Assembly (NCBI GenBank): GCA_022432975.1
Contig: CM039509.1
Location: 23,529,432-23,593,431, forward strand
Origin: Begonia masoniana
Taxonomy: Eukaryota; Streptophyta; Magnoliopsida; Cucurbitales; Begoniaceae
Length of the DNA stretch: 64,000 bases
Reading direction: 5' to 3'
The notes below the pieces were generated by a model. It worked only from the letters and a program-made list of their open reading frames with translations, ran no database searches and was not told where the DNA came from. How positions within the stretch are numbered: position 1 is the stretch's first letter; each line of letters starts with the position of its first letter. This document shows, in pieces, positions 47,732 through 57,587 of the stretch. Made by a program: the position numbers and the translations under genes.

Positions 47732-49797
47732 TGTAATATCCGACTCGTACGGATTTTTGAGGATATTATTATTTTAATATAGGATGGCATTTTTGTAAAT
47801 ATGTCAAATCAGGTCCGTTTTACGAAAAGAAAGCGTCAAGACGATCCTAACAATTAATAGGAATTTTAAAGAAATTTAAGGAATTTTCGGGATAATATCG
47901 ATATATTCCGAGTAAATACGCTTTTCGTAATATAAAGGACGTTTTAGTAAAAATAGTAAACGAGGTCCGATTTGTGAACGGACAGTTTTAATAGAACCCA
48001 GATAATAAGTTGGATTTATTGGTGAAATAAGAAATTCGAAACGGTTGAAAACATGAGAGGTAGTGACGTTCAATAAATAAATAAACTAATTAAAACACAT
48101 AATGAAATAAATAAAATTAAAATTAAAATCTTAATTTTAATTAAAAGAAAACAGAATGGCTCGAAGCCATTCTGTTCTTCACCGCGACCCGAGCTCCCGA
48201 CGACAGCCCGACGACAGAGACGAGCGACGCCCCTCCGACAGCCAACGCCGGCGATTTCTCGCCGTTCTCATGCAGACGACGGCGACGTGCGATCTCCGGC
48301 CCGTCTCGCGCACGAACCGAACCGGTAATTGATTCTTCGCCCTGTTTTTGGTTCTTTTGGAGGCCGAGGGTGTCGAGCTCGATTGAGCTCCGATCACCGG
48401 CCATTTTTGGCTAGCCTCGGCGTTAAATGACCGGGCTTAGGCCGGCGAAGGTCGCCTGGCCGTGTTGTGCTCAATTTGAGCGAAAATCTGAGAGTCCCGA
48501 ATTGGGGGATTTCGGTTTTCGGTGTGTTGCCTCGTGATTTCGGTTTGTCTAGGCTAATTGAGGCTAATTAGGGTTGATTGGTGAGGAAATTGATGAGAAT
48601 TGATGAAAAACCGAAAATGGTGAAATTCCCAGCTTAGGGCAGATTCGGGTTTTGCTGCAATTGACCTAGCTACGGTCAATTGTTTTAAAATTCCTTTTGG
48701 CAGATTAAAATAGGTTATTAGAGGAGCGCGTGGCCACTGGAATCGTTCGATTCCGATAACCGACGCGAAAGTTACGCGCGTTCGAAGTTTCGGGTCGGTT
48801 TTTACCGAACCCAAAATAGGGTCCGAAATTGATAGGTTTATAGTAATTAACGATATAAAGGACGTATTGAACGTTATTGGACGGCGTTAGAGTGAATTGC
48901 GAGAAATGTTAAATTTGAGAATTTTTGGGTTTTTAGGAAAACTCGTTAATTGTGATTTTAAACTATCGAGCGTTAATCGTTGTTTAAATACTTCGATTAG
49001 TTAGGTTAATATTTTAGGAAAATTCCTTAGTTAAGGTTTTGTTGAATTCGAACGATTAGGAGTTTAAACACGTGATATTGATAATTGTTGTGGTTTTGCC
49101 TCAGACAAATAACGCTCGTGGACGGAGCTTAAGCTGCAACGGACACGAGGTAAGTTTTCGTGACTTACTTTGACCAATCGGTCTACACCATACTTCGATG
49201 TCGTATCGAGGATCCCTGAAGAGTTGTTTGTTTAATCTGCTTTTGGTTGGGTCGTTAGGTTTAATTGTTTATAGGTTAGTTTATTTCGGTCTTGATGGTA
49301 TACATATGTTTGTTTATTGTAGGGTTACATTATGCTTATAACTGTTCATGCATCACGTGTTTCAAAATGGCATGAAAATGGATTTCTGCACGAGTTTTCA
49401 AATGAAATGAATAATGAACGAAAATACGTAATCTGTATCTGGTCACGCGGGATGGGGCTCAGGCATGGCTGTAGGGTTTGTGAGCATGTACCCCCCTCCT
49501 CTAAATCGAAAGTGGTAGTCCGACCGCGGGATGTATCCTTTCCATTTAGAGGGCTGATATCTCGGTGGCAATCTGTATGAAATGACCTGATATGTCTGAT
49601 ATGCATGTTTTCTGAACTTCATATGCACTGCACGCATGCATCTGCATTTACGTAGCTTACTGAGATTTCAATATCTCATATGTGTCTGTATGGTGTAGGT
49701 GATCTTGGCTTAGGTGAGGACGAGACCCCTCCACCTGGATAGTGACGCAGTTGACGGAGAATGGCTGCGGTGGTGTGCTGGCGCAGCCGACGCTTAC

Positions 49798-50191
49798 TGT
49801 AACGACCCCTCATCCCAGCAAGATATTGTCCGCTCCGGGGATCGGGCCGCAGCCCAATATCCTCCCCTCACGGCTTTGTTTGGCGAGAGCACTTCCCGGG
49901 AGGTCACCCAACCTGGAATTACTCTCGCCGGAGTACGCTTAACTTCGGAGTTCTTATGGGATCCGTTGTCAATTGTGCTCCAAAACGCGTCTTACTATCT
50001 TGGGAGGGATCTCTTACATATGTTTCATTTCCACATACTTCCCCAAGCGCTGTGGGATTGTGACGACCCCCTCTTTACGACCTGTCACCTTCCGGCTCGC
50101 CCGCGCGGACGTACCGCCATCCGGGTTCCGGTTCGTGCAGCCATCGTACCAGTACAGATTCGGGACTTACAGATTCGGGTCATCACAATCA
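49798..50191 (-). repeat. Cassandra-like LTR L1, variant A
   Basis: Outer left LTR; 5S-like domain 49891-49966. Variant A is marked by GACCTGTCACCTTCCGG. The internal stretch after it is cut to about 24 bp (50192-50215). Confidence 0.88.
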
Positions 50192-50215
50192 CCCCCCCTC
50201 GGGGGCCCAACGTCC

Positions 50216-50605
50216 TACGACCCCATTCCCAGCAAGATATTGTCCGCTCCGGGGATTGGGCCGCAGCCCAATATCCTCCCCTCACGGCTTTGTTTGGCGA
50301 GAGCACTTCCCGGAAGGTCACCCAACCTGGAATTACTCTCGCCGAAGCACGCTTAACTTCGGAGTTCTTATGGGATCCGTTGCCAATTGTGCTCCAAAAC
50401 GCGTCTTACTATCTCGGGAGGGATCTCTTACATATGTTTCATTTCCACATACTTCCCCAAGCGCTGTGGGATTGTGACGACCCCCTCTTTACGACCTGTC
50501 ACCTTCCGGCTCGCCCGCGCGGACGTATCGCCATCCGGGTTCCGGTTCGTGCAGCCATCGTACCAGTACAGATTCGGGACTTACAGATTCGGGTCATCAC
50601 AATCA
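50216..50605 (-). repeat. Cassandra-like LTR L2, variant A
   Basis: Lacks the terminal TGTAAC; 5S-like domain 50305-50379. Followed by a full internal stretch (50606-50672) with the reversed primer-binding site at 50658-50670. Confidence 0.88.
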
Positions 50606-50672
50606 CCCCCCCTTGGGGGCCCAACGTCCTCGTTGGCCACATTTCCGGTTGGGTACAGGCTCTGATACCATT

Positions 50673-51071
50673 TGTAACGACCCCTCATCCCAGCAAGATA
50701 TTGTCCGCTCCAGGGATCGGGCCGCAGCCCAATATCCTCCCCTCACGGCTTTGTTTGGCGAGAGCACTTCCCGGGAGGTCACCCAACCTGGAATTACTCT
50801 CGCCGGAGTACGCTTAACTTCGGAGTTCTTATGGGATCCGTTGTCAATTGTGCTCCAAAACGCGTCTTGCTATGATGGGAGGGTCTCTTTACATATGTTT
50901 CATTTCCACATACTTCCCCAAGCGATGTGGGATTGTGACGACCCCCTCTTTACGACCCGGGATTCGCCTATACTCGAGTCCGGGATCCATCCACCCCGCA
51001 ACCCAAGGTTTGCCCCGCAGTCGTACACATACGTACACATTTCATTCGGGTCATCACAATCACCCCCCCTC
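50673..51071 (-). repeat. Cassandra-like LTR L3, variant B
   Basis: 5S-like domain 50766-50840. Variant B is marked by GATTCGCCTATACTCGAG and a CGTACACATACGTACAC stretch. The internal stretch 51072-51129 follows. Confidence 0.88.
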
Positions 51072-51129
51072 GGGGGCCCAACGTCCCCGTTGGCCACATT
51101 TCCGGTTGGGTACAGGCTTTGATACCATT

Positions 51130-51521
51130 TGTAACGACCCCTCATCCCAGCAAGATATTGTCCGCTCCGGGGATCGGGCCGCAGCCCAATATCCTCCCCT
51201 CACAGCTTTGTTTGGCGAGAGCACTTCCCGGGAGGTCACCCAACCTGGAATTACTCTCGCCGGAGTACGCTTAACTTCGGAGTTCTTATGGGATCCGCTG
51301 TCAATTGTGCTCCAAAACGCGTCTTACTATCTTGGGAGGGATCTCTTACATATGTTTCATTTCCACATACTTCCCCAAGCGCTGTGGGATTGTGACGACC
51401 CCCTCTTTACGACCTGTCACCTTCCGGCTCGCCCGCGCGGACGTACCGCCATCCGGGTTCCGGTTCGTGCAGCCATCGTACCAGTACAGATTCGGGACTT
51501 ACAGATTCGGGTCATCACAAT
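51130..51521 (-). repeat. Cassandra-like LTR L4, variant A, at the inversion point
   Basis: 5S-like domain 51223-51297. Ends ATCACAAT at about 51521, where the array changes strand; the internal G-run is not present. Confidence 0.88.
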
Positions 51522-51591
51522 GGGGAGGATATTGGGCTGCGGCCCAATCCCCGGAGCGGACAATATCTTGCTGGGATGAGGGGTCGTTACA
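51522..51591 (+). repeat. Cassandra-like LTR R1, last 70 bp only
   Basis: Begins within the LTR (GGGGAGGATATTGGG) directly after L4, without a 5S-like domain, and is followed by internal DNA with an altered primer-binding site (TGGTATCAGCGG). Confidence 0.85.
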
Positions 51592-51655
51592 AATGGTATC
51601 AGCGGCCTGACCCAACCGGAATTGTGGCCAACGAGGACGGGGGCCCCAAGGGGGG

Positions 51656-52042
51656 TGATTGTGATGACCCGAATCTGTAAGTCCCGGAATGTATGGTACG
51701 AGCTGCACGAACCTGAACCGATGGCATGGTACGTCGCGCGGGCGAGCCGGAAGGTGACAGGTCGTAAAGAGGGGGTCGTCACAATCCCACAGCGCTTGGG
51801 GAAGTATGTGGAAATGAAAACCTATGTCTAGAGCTCCCTCCCAAGATAGTAAGACGCGTTTTGGAGCCATTGAAAGGATCATAAGAACTCCGAAGTTAAG
51901 AGGGCTTCGGCGAGAGTAATTCCAGGTTGGGTGACTCCCGGGAAAGTTTACTCTCGCCAAACAAAGCCGTGAGGGGAGGATATTGGGCTGCGGCCCAATC
52001 CCCGGAGCGGACAATATCTTGCTGGGATGAGGGGTCGTTACA
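51656..52042 (+). repeat. Cassandra-like LTR R2, variant A
   Basis: 5S-like domain 51876-51947; somewhat more diverged than the others (GGATCATAAG for GGATCCCATAAG). Confidence 0.85.
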
Positions 52043-52108
52043 AATGGTATCAGAGCCTGTACCCAACCGGAAATGTGGCCAACGGGGACGTGGGCACCCG
52101 CGGGGGGG

Positions 52109-52490
52109 TGATTGTGATGACCGAATGGAAATGTGTACGTATGTGTACGACTGCGGGGCAACCGGGGTGCGGGGGTGGATGATCCCGGACTCGAGTCTAG
52201 GCGAATCCCGGGTCGTAAAGTGGGGTCGTCACAATTCCACATCGCTTGGGGAAGTATGTGGAAATGAAACATATGTAAAGAGACCCTCCCATCATAGCAA
52301 GAGCGTTTTAGAGCACAATTGACAACGGATCCCATAAGAACTCGAAGTTAAGAGGGCTTCGGCGAGAGTAATTCCAGGTTGGGTGACCTTCGGGAAGTGC
52401 TCTCGCCAAACAAAGCCGTGAGGGGAGGATATTGGGCTGCGGCCCAATCCCCGGAGCGGACAATATCTTGCTGGGAATGGGGTCGTTACA
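52109..52490 (+). repeat. Cassandra-like LTR R3, variant B
   Basis: 5S-like domain 52327-52398. Passes directly, without internal DNA, into truncated LTR R4. Confidence 0.85.
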
Positions 52491-52712
52491 TATGTAAAGA
52501 GACCCTCCCAACATAGCAAGACGCGTTTTGGAGCACAATTGGACAACGGATCCCATAAGAACTCCGAAGTTAAGAGGGCTTCGGCGAGAGTAATTCCAGG
52601 TTGGGTGACCTTCGGGAAGTGCTCTCGCCAAACAAAGCGTGAGGGGAGGATATTGGGCTGCGGCCCAATCCCCGGAGCGGACAATATCTTGCTGGGATGA
52701 GGGGTCGTTACA
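52491..52712 (+). repeat. truncated Cassandra-like LTR R4 (222 bp)
   Basis: Starts mid-LTR at TATGTAAAGAGACC right after the TTACA end of R3; 5S-like domain 52548-52620. ACA occurs at both breakpoints, so a short-homology joint is likely. Confidence 0.85.
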
Positions 52713-52779
52713 AATGGTATCAGAGCCTGTACCCAACCGGAAATGTGGCCAACGAGGACGTTGGGCCCCCGAGGGGGGG

Positions 52780-53155
52780 TGATGTGATGACCGAATGGAC
52801 TGTGTAGTATGTGTACGATGGGGGAAACCTTGGTTGCGGGGTGGATGCATCCGGACTCGAGATGGCGAATCCGGGTCGTAAAGAGGGGGTCGTCACAATC
52901 CCACAGCGCTGGGGAAGTATGTGGAAATGAAACATATGTAAAGAGACCCTCCCATCATAGCAAGACGCGTTTTGGAGCACAATTGACAACGGATCCCATA
53001 AGAACTCCGAAGTTAAGAGGGCTTCGGCGAGAGTAATTTCAGGTTGGGTGACCTCCGAGAAGTGCTCTCGCCAAACAAAGCCGTGAGGGGAGGATATTGG
53101 GCTGCGGCCCAATCCCCGGAGCGGACAATATCTTGCTGGGAATGGGGTCGTTACA
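52780..53155 (+). repeat. Cassandra-like LTR R5, variant B
   Basis: 5S-like domain 52991-53063; again followed without internal DNA by a truncated LTR. Confidence 0.85.
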
Positions 53156-53375
53156 TATGTAAAGAGACCCTCCCAACATAGCAAGACGCGTTTTGGAGCA
53201 CGATTGGCAACGGATCCCATAAGAACTCCGAAGTTAAGAGGGCTTCGGCGAGAGTAATTTCAGGTTGGGTGACCTTCTGGGAAGTTCTCGCCAAACAAAG
53301 CCGTGAGGGGAGGATTTGGGCTGCGGCCCAATCCCCAGAGCGGACAATATCTTGCTGGGATAAGGGGTCGTTACA
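53156..53375 (+). repeat. truncated Cassandra-like LTR R6 (220 bp)
   Basis: Same breakpoint as R4; 5S-like domain 53212-53285. Confidence 0.85.
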
Positions 53376-53442
53376 AATGGTATCAGAGCCTGTACCCAAC
53401 CGGAATTGTGGCCAACGAGGACGTTGGGCCCCCAAGGGGGGG

Positions 53443-53835
53443 TGATTGTGATGACCCGAATCTGTAAGTCCGAATCTGTACTGGTACGATGGCTGCACGA
53501 ACCGGAACCCGGATGGCGGTACGTTCGCGCGGGCGAGCCGGAAGGTGACAGGTCGTAAAGAGGGGGTCGTCACAATCCCACAGCGCTTGGGGAAGTATGT
53601 GGAAATGAAACATATGTAAGAGATCCCTCCCAAGATAGTAAGACGCGTTTTGGAGCACAATTGACAACGGATCCCATAAGAACTCCGAAGTTAAGCGTAC
53701 TCCGGCGAGAGTAATTCCAGGTTGGGTGACCTCCCGGGAAGTACTCTCGCCAAACAAAGCCGTGAGGGGAGGATATTGGGCTGCGGCCCGATACCCGGAG
53801 CGGACAATATCTTGCTGGGATGAGGGGTCGTTACA
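53443..53835 (+). repeat. Cassandra-like LTR R7, variant A
   Basis: 5S-like domain 53669-53742. Among the best preserved, with AAGTTAAGCGTAC in the A-box position and GGGTGACCTCC in the C-box region. Confidence 0.88.
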
Positions 53836-53902
53836 AATGGTATCAAAGCCTGTACCCAACCGGAAATGTGGCCAACGGGGACGTTGGGCCCCCGAGGGGG
53901 GG

Positions 53903-54285
53903 TGATTGTGATGACCCGAATGAAATGTGTACGTATGTGTACGACTGCGGGGCAAACCTTGGGTTGCGGGGTGGATGCATCCCGGACTCGAGTATAGGCG
54001 AATCCCGGGTCGTAAAGTGGGGGTCGTCACAATTCCACATCGCTTGGGGAAGTATGTGGAAATGAAACATATGTAAAGAGACCCTCCCATCATAGCAAGA
54101 CGCGTTTTAGAGCACAATTGACAACGGATCCCATAAGAACTCCGAAGTTAAGAGGGCTTCGGCGAGAGTAATTCCAGGTTGGGTGACCTTCCGAGAAGTG
54201 CTCTCGCCAAACAAAGCCGTGAGGGGAGGATATTGGGCTGCGGCCCAATCCCCGGAGCGGACAATATCTTGCTGGGAATGGGGTA
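53903..54285 (+). repeat. Cassandra-like LTR R8, variant B
   Basis: 5S-like domain 54126-54199; its last bases (CGTTACA) are lost at the joint with R9. Confidence 0.85.
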
Positions 54286-54505
54286 TTGTAAAGAGGACCC
54301 TCCCAACATAGCAAGACGCGTTTTTGGAGCACGATTGGCAACGGATCCATAAGAACTCCGAAGTTAAGCGTGCTTCGGCGAGAGTAATTTCAGGTTGGGT
54401 GACCTCCTGGGAAGTTCTCGCCAAACAAAGCCGTGAGGGGAGGATATTGGGCTGCGGCCAATCCCCAGAGCGGACAATATCTTGCTGGGATAAGGGGTCG
54501 TTACA
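54286..54505 (+). repeat. truncated Cassandra-like LTR R9
   Basis: Same type as R4 and R6 with extra small losses at the joint; 5S-like domain 54343-54415, with AAGTTAAGCGTGC identical to true plant 5S at that place. Confidence 0.85.
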
Positions 54506-54572
54506 AATGGTATCAGAGCCTGTACCCAACCGGAATTGTGGCCAACGAGGACGTTGGGCCCCCAAGGGGGGG

Positions 54573-54963
54573 TGATTGTGATGACCCGAATCTGTAAGTC
54601 CCGAATCTGTACTGGTACGATGGCTGCACGAACCGGAACCCGGATGGCGGTACGTCCGCGCGGGCGAGCCGGAAGGTGACAGGTCGTTAAAGAGGGGGTC
54701 GTCACAATCCCACAGCGCTTGGGGAAGTATGTGGAAATGAAACCTATGTAAGAGATCCCTCCCAAGATAGCAAGACGCGTTTTGGAGCTCAATTGACAAC
54801 GGATCCCATAAGAACTCCGAAGTTAAGAGGGCTTCGGCGAGAGTAATTCCAGGTTGGGTGACCTTCGGAAGTGCTCTCGCCAAACAAAGCGTGAGGGGAG
54901 GATATTGGGCTGCGGCCCAATCCCCGGAGCGGACAATATCTTGCTGGGAATGGGGTCGTTACA
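54573..54963 (+). repeat. Cassandra-like LTR R10, variant A
   Basis: 5S-like domain 54801-54872; followed by internal DNA with TGGTATCAGAGCC at 54966. Confidence 0.87.
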
Positions 54964-55030
54964 AATGGTATCAGAGCCTGTACCCAACCGGAATTGTGGC
55001 CAACGAGGACGTTGGGCCCCCAAGGGGGGG

Positions 55031-55422
55031 TGATTGTGATGACCCGAATCTGTAAGTCCCGAATCTGTACTGGTACGATGGCTGCACGAACCGGAACCCG
55101 GATGGCGGTACGTCCGCGCGGGCGAGCCGAAAGGTGACAGGTCGTAAAGAGGGGGTCGTCACAATCCCACAGCGCTTGGGGAAGTATGTGGAAATGAAAC
55201 ATATGTAAAGAGACCCTCCCAATATAGTAAGACGCATTTTGGAGCTCAATTGACAACGGATCTCATAAGAACTCCAAAGTTAAAAGTGCTTCGGCGAGAG
55301 CAATTCCAGGTTGGGTGACCTTCTGGGAAGTTCTCGCCAAACAAAGCCGTGAGGGGAGGATATTGGGCTACGGCCCAATCCCCAGAGCGGACAATATCTT
55401 GTTGGGAAATGGGGTCGTTACA
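55031..55422 (+). repeat. Cassandra-like LTR R11, variant A
   Basis: 5S-like domain 55258-55331, more diverged in the A-box region (AAAGTTAAAAGTGC). Confidence 0.87.
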
Positions 55423-55489
55423 AATGGTATCAGAGCCTGTACCCAACCGGAAATGTGGCCAACGGGGACGTTGGGCCCCCGAGGGGGGG

Positions 55490-55879
55490 TGATTGTGATG
55501 ACCCGAATGAAATGTGTACGTATGTGTACGACTGCGGGGCAAACCTTGGGTTGCGGGGTGGATTGATCCCGGACTCGAGTATAAGCGAATCCCGGGTCGT
55601 AAAGAGGGGGTCGTCACAATCCCACATCGCTTGGGGAAGTATGTGGAAATGAAACATATGTAAAGAGACCCTCCCATCATAGCAAGACGCGTTTTGGAGC
55701 ACAATTGACAACGGATTCCATAAGAACTCCGAAGTTAAGCGTACTCCGGCGAGAGTAATTCCAGGTTGGGTGACCTCCCGGGAAGTGCTCTCGCCAAACA
55801 AAGCCGTGAGGGGAGGATATTGGGCTGCGGCCCGATCCCTGGAGCGGACAATATCTTGCTGGGATGAGGGGTCGTTACA
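55490..55879 (+). repeat. Cassandra-like LTR R12, variant B, right terminus
   Basis: 5S-like domain 55713-55786. Ends GGTCGTTACA against the CTTAC duplication. Confidence 0.9.
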
Positions 55880-56544
55880 CTTACCGACCCGTGGGGAAGT
55901 ATGTATAGGTTTTGAGGGTTTTTGGAGTGTTTTGGGCTGATGATGAATTGTATAGAAATTATAGGATGCTTGGATCTGGTTAGGTGTTAGATTCGTATTT
56001 GATGTTTTAAACGTTTTCATTGGAACCTGTTTATAAACTGTTTTTGTAAAGTTTTATGGGATTGTTTGATGATAGTTGATAGGTTGGTATTTTGATAGAT
56101 TGATGTGCGGAGGATTAGGCAAACTATTTATAAAGCGTTTTTGTTAATTCAGTTATTTGAATGTTATGAACTGCTTGGTGATTTTGTAAACAGGAGGATA
56201 TGTTACACTTTTAAACGGAACCATGCAGTTCGTTTTCATGAAAATGTACTTCATTTTAATCGTGTTTAGAGTCGGTTTTAGACAGAGTTACGAGAACGTA
56301 TGAATGTTTGGAAAGTTTATGTAAAATGAATAATTGAAATGGAGAAAGAAATGATATTGTGAAGAAGTGATAAGTTGATAAATTGAGGAATGATAGAAGG
56401 TTGAGTGGTTTTATGTAAACTGTTTTTGAATGATAAATGAATTTTTCTTTAAAGGTTTTCGAGGATGTTTTTAATTGATTTAGAGGCTTAAAAAGAAAAA
56501 TTTCGTACGGGAAATTAGGAATAGTTTGAGGGTCGTTACATTTA

Positions 56545-56557
56545 TGGTATCAGAGCC
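56545..56557 (+). promoter_or_regulatory. primer-binding site of element E
   Basis: TGGTATCAGAGCC, four bases after the 5' LTR; complementary type for the initiator methionine tRNA. Confidence 0.93.
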
Positions 56558-56627
56558 CCCGGGTTTTAAAATCGGTTCTGTAGACTGCTCGACTGCACAG
56601 CCACTACGCGGACATTCTTCATCAACT

Positions 56628-56691
56628 GTAAGTATGTTTATAGTTTTATTTAATTACTGTTTCTTAGAGTGTTTATTTAAACATTTTATAG
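56628..56691 (+). other. candidate 64-nt leader intron of E
   Basis: CAACT/GTAAGT at 56628 and TTATAG ending 56691. The next ATG (56705) opens only about 15 codons, so the leader is kept although gag is lost. Confidence 0.4.
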
Positions 56692-57538
56692 GAGTTATTT
56701 ATAAATGTGGTGCGTCAAGGGAATGATCGAGACGACTGAGACGATACGATAGATCACCATAAGGACTTGACCGTAATAATGTTGCGATAGATCGGAGTAG
56801 GTTGGGAAATGAAGGAAAAAGGGAATAGTAGGAGTTGAGTAAGAAAGACTCTTTGGAGAATTTCGACGAGAAGACGGTAGGTTAAATACAGGACGACATA
56901 GGCCTATAGAAAGATAGTTATGTGTTAATAGGACTAGCTTGACTTAATCACGAAAATGGTGCACCTAGAATTGAAGTTACTATTAGAGGGGTGTATTTTA
57001 TGAGACCTAAGATTTAAAGAAATGGAAATTTACCCCAGTTGACGAACCTTTGGAGCTTTAGAGTATGACGAATCAGAGAGGGGTTTGAAACTTAGATGTT
57101 TTGAAACTTAGGTATAAACATATCGAATGATGCTCTGAATTGCAAAGGTGTAAATAGTGCGCATAAGCAGATAAAAATTATAGTTGAGCCTTGTAGATCG
57201 TAGAGCTATGCGAAGCTTGAAATACCTAGGCGAATAGGTGAAAGCGATATTCAAGAATTGAAGTTTAGATTTAATTATTGGGGGGATAAACAATGAAAGG
57301 TTAAAGTCATACGAAAGGTAATACTCATGATACAAAATTTGACCGATCTTTAGGTGATAAGTATCGACTGGAAAGACTAATCAATTAAGGGCGATTGTTA
57401 ATTCACGGAAAGATTACGGCCGACATACTATAAAGGGAGACCTAGTGAAGTTAAGGGCGATCAAGGAGTAGTAAACACGTCAGGCTTGCGATGTTGCTCG
57501 ACCAAAGAATGCGGGGCTAAGACATAAGAGTTGGATTT

Positions 57539-57587
<49 letters not shown>

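Larger units (their letters stand above)
49798..55879. mobile_element. palindromic Cassandra-like TRIM array (6082 bp, TSD CTTAC)
   Basis: The block is present in the 5' LTR of E and absent from the 3' LTR (61897-61898). CTTAC flanks it at 49793-49797 and 55880-55884. It consists of LTRs of about 390 bp joined by internal stretches of about 66 bp, which contain TGGTATCAGAGCC (primer-binding site) and a G-run (polypurine tract). Each LTR holds a domain matching roughly the last two-thirds of plant 5S rRNA, the hallmark of Cassandra. Units left of about 51521 are on the minus strand and those right of it on the plus strand. Both outer termini are LTR 3' ends (TGTAACGACC on the left, GGTCGTTACA on the right). 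Fifteen 5S-like domains are counted. It encodes no protein. Confidence 0.9.
47732..56540 (+). repeat. 5' LTR of E, interrupted at 49797
   Basis: It starts TGTAATATCCGAC and ends GGGTCGTTACA. The true LTR pieces are 47732-49797 and 55885-56540. Candidate splice module: GTAAGT at 49150 and TGTAG closing at 49698. Confidence 0.93.

Noticed and set aside
48141..48404. ORFs of 72-87 codons, repeated at 60243-60506
   Set aside because: They are duplicated only because the two LTRs of E are near-identical; the stretch is the GC-rich leader region of the LTR with no known domain.
49891..55786. A genuine 5S rRNA gene cluster
   Set aside because: Only about the last two-thirds of 5S is present, embedded in 390-bp LTRs with primer-binding sites and target duplications, as in Cassandra elements.
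49714..56020. Many ORFs of 60-367 codons on both strands across the Cassandra-like block
   Set aside because: They are repeated translations of the same LTR units in several frames, have no start or length consistency, and cross LTR and primer-site borders.
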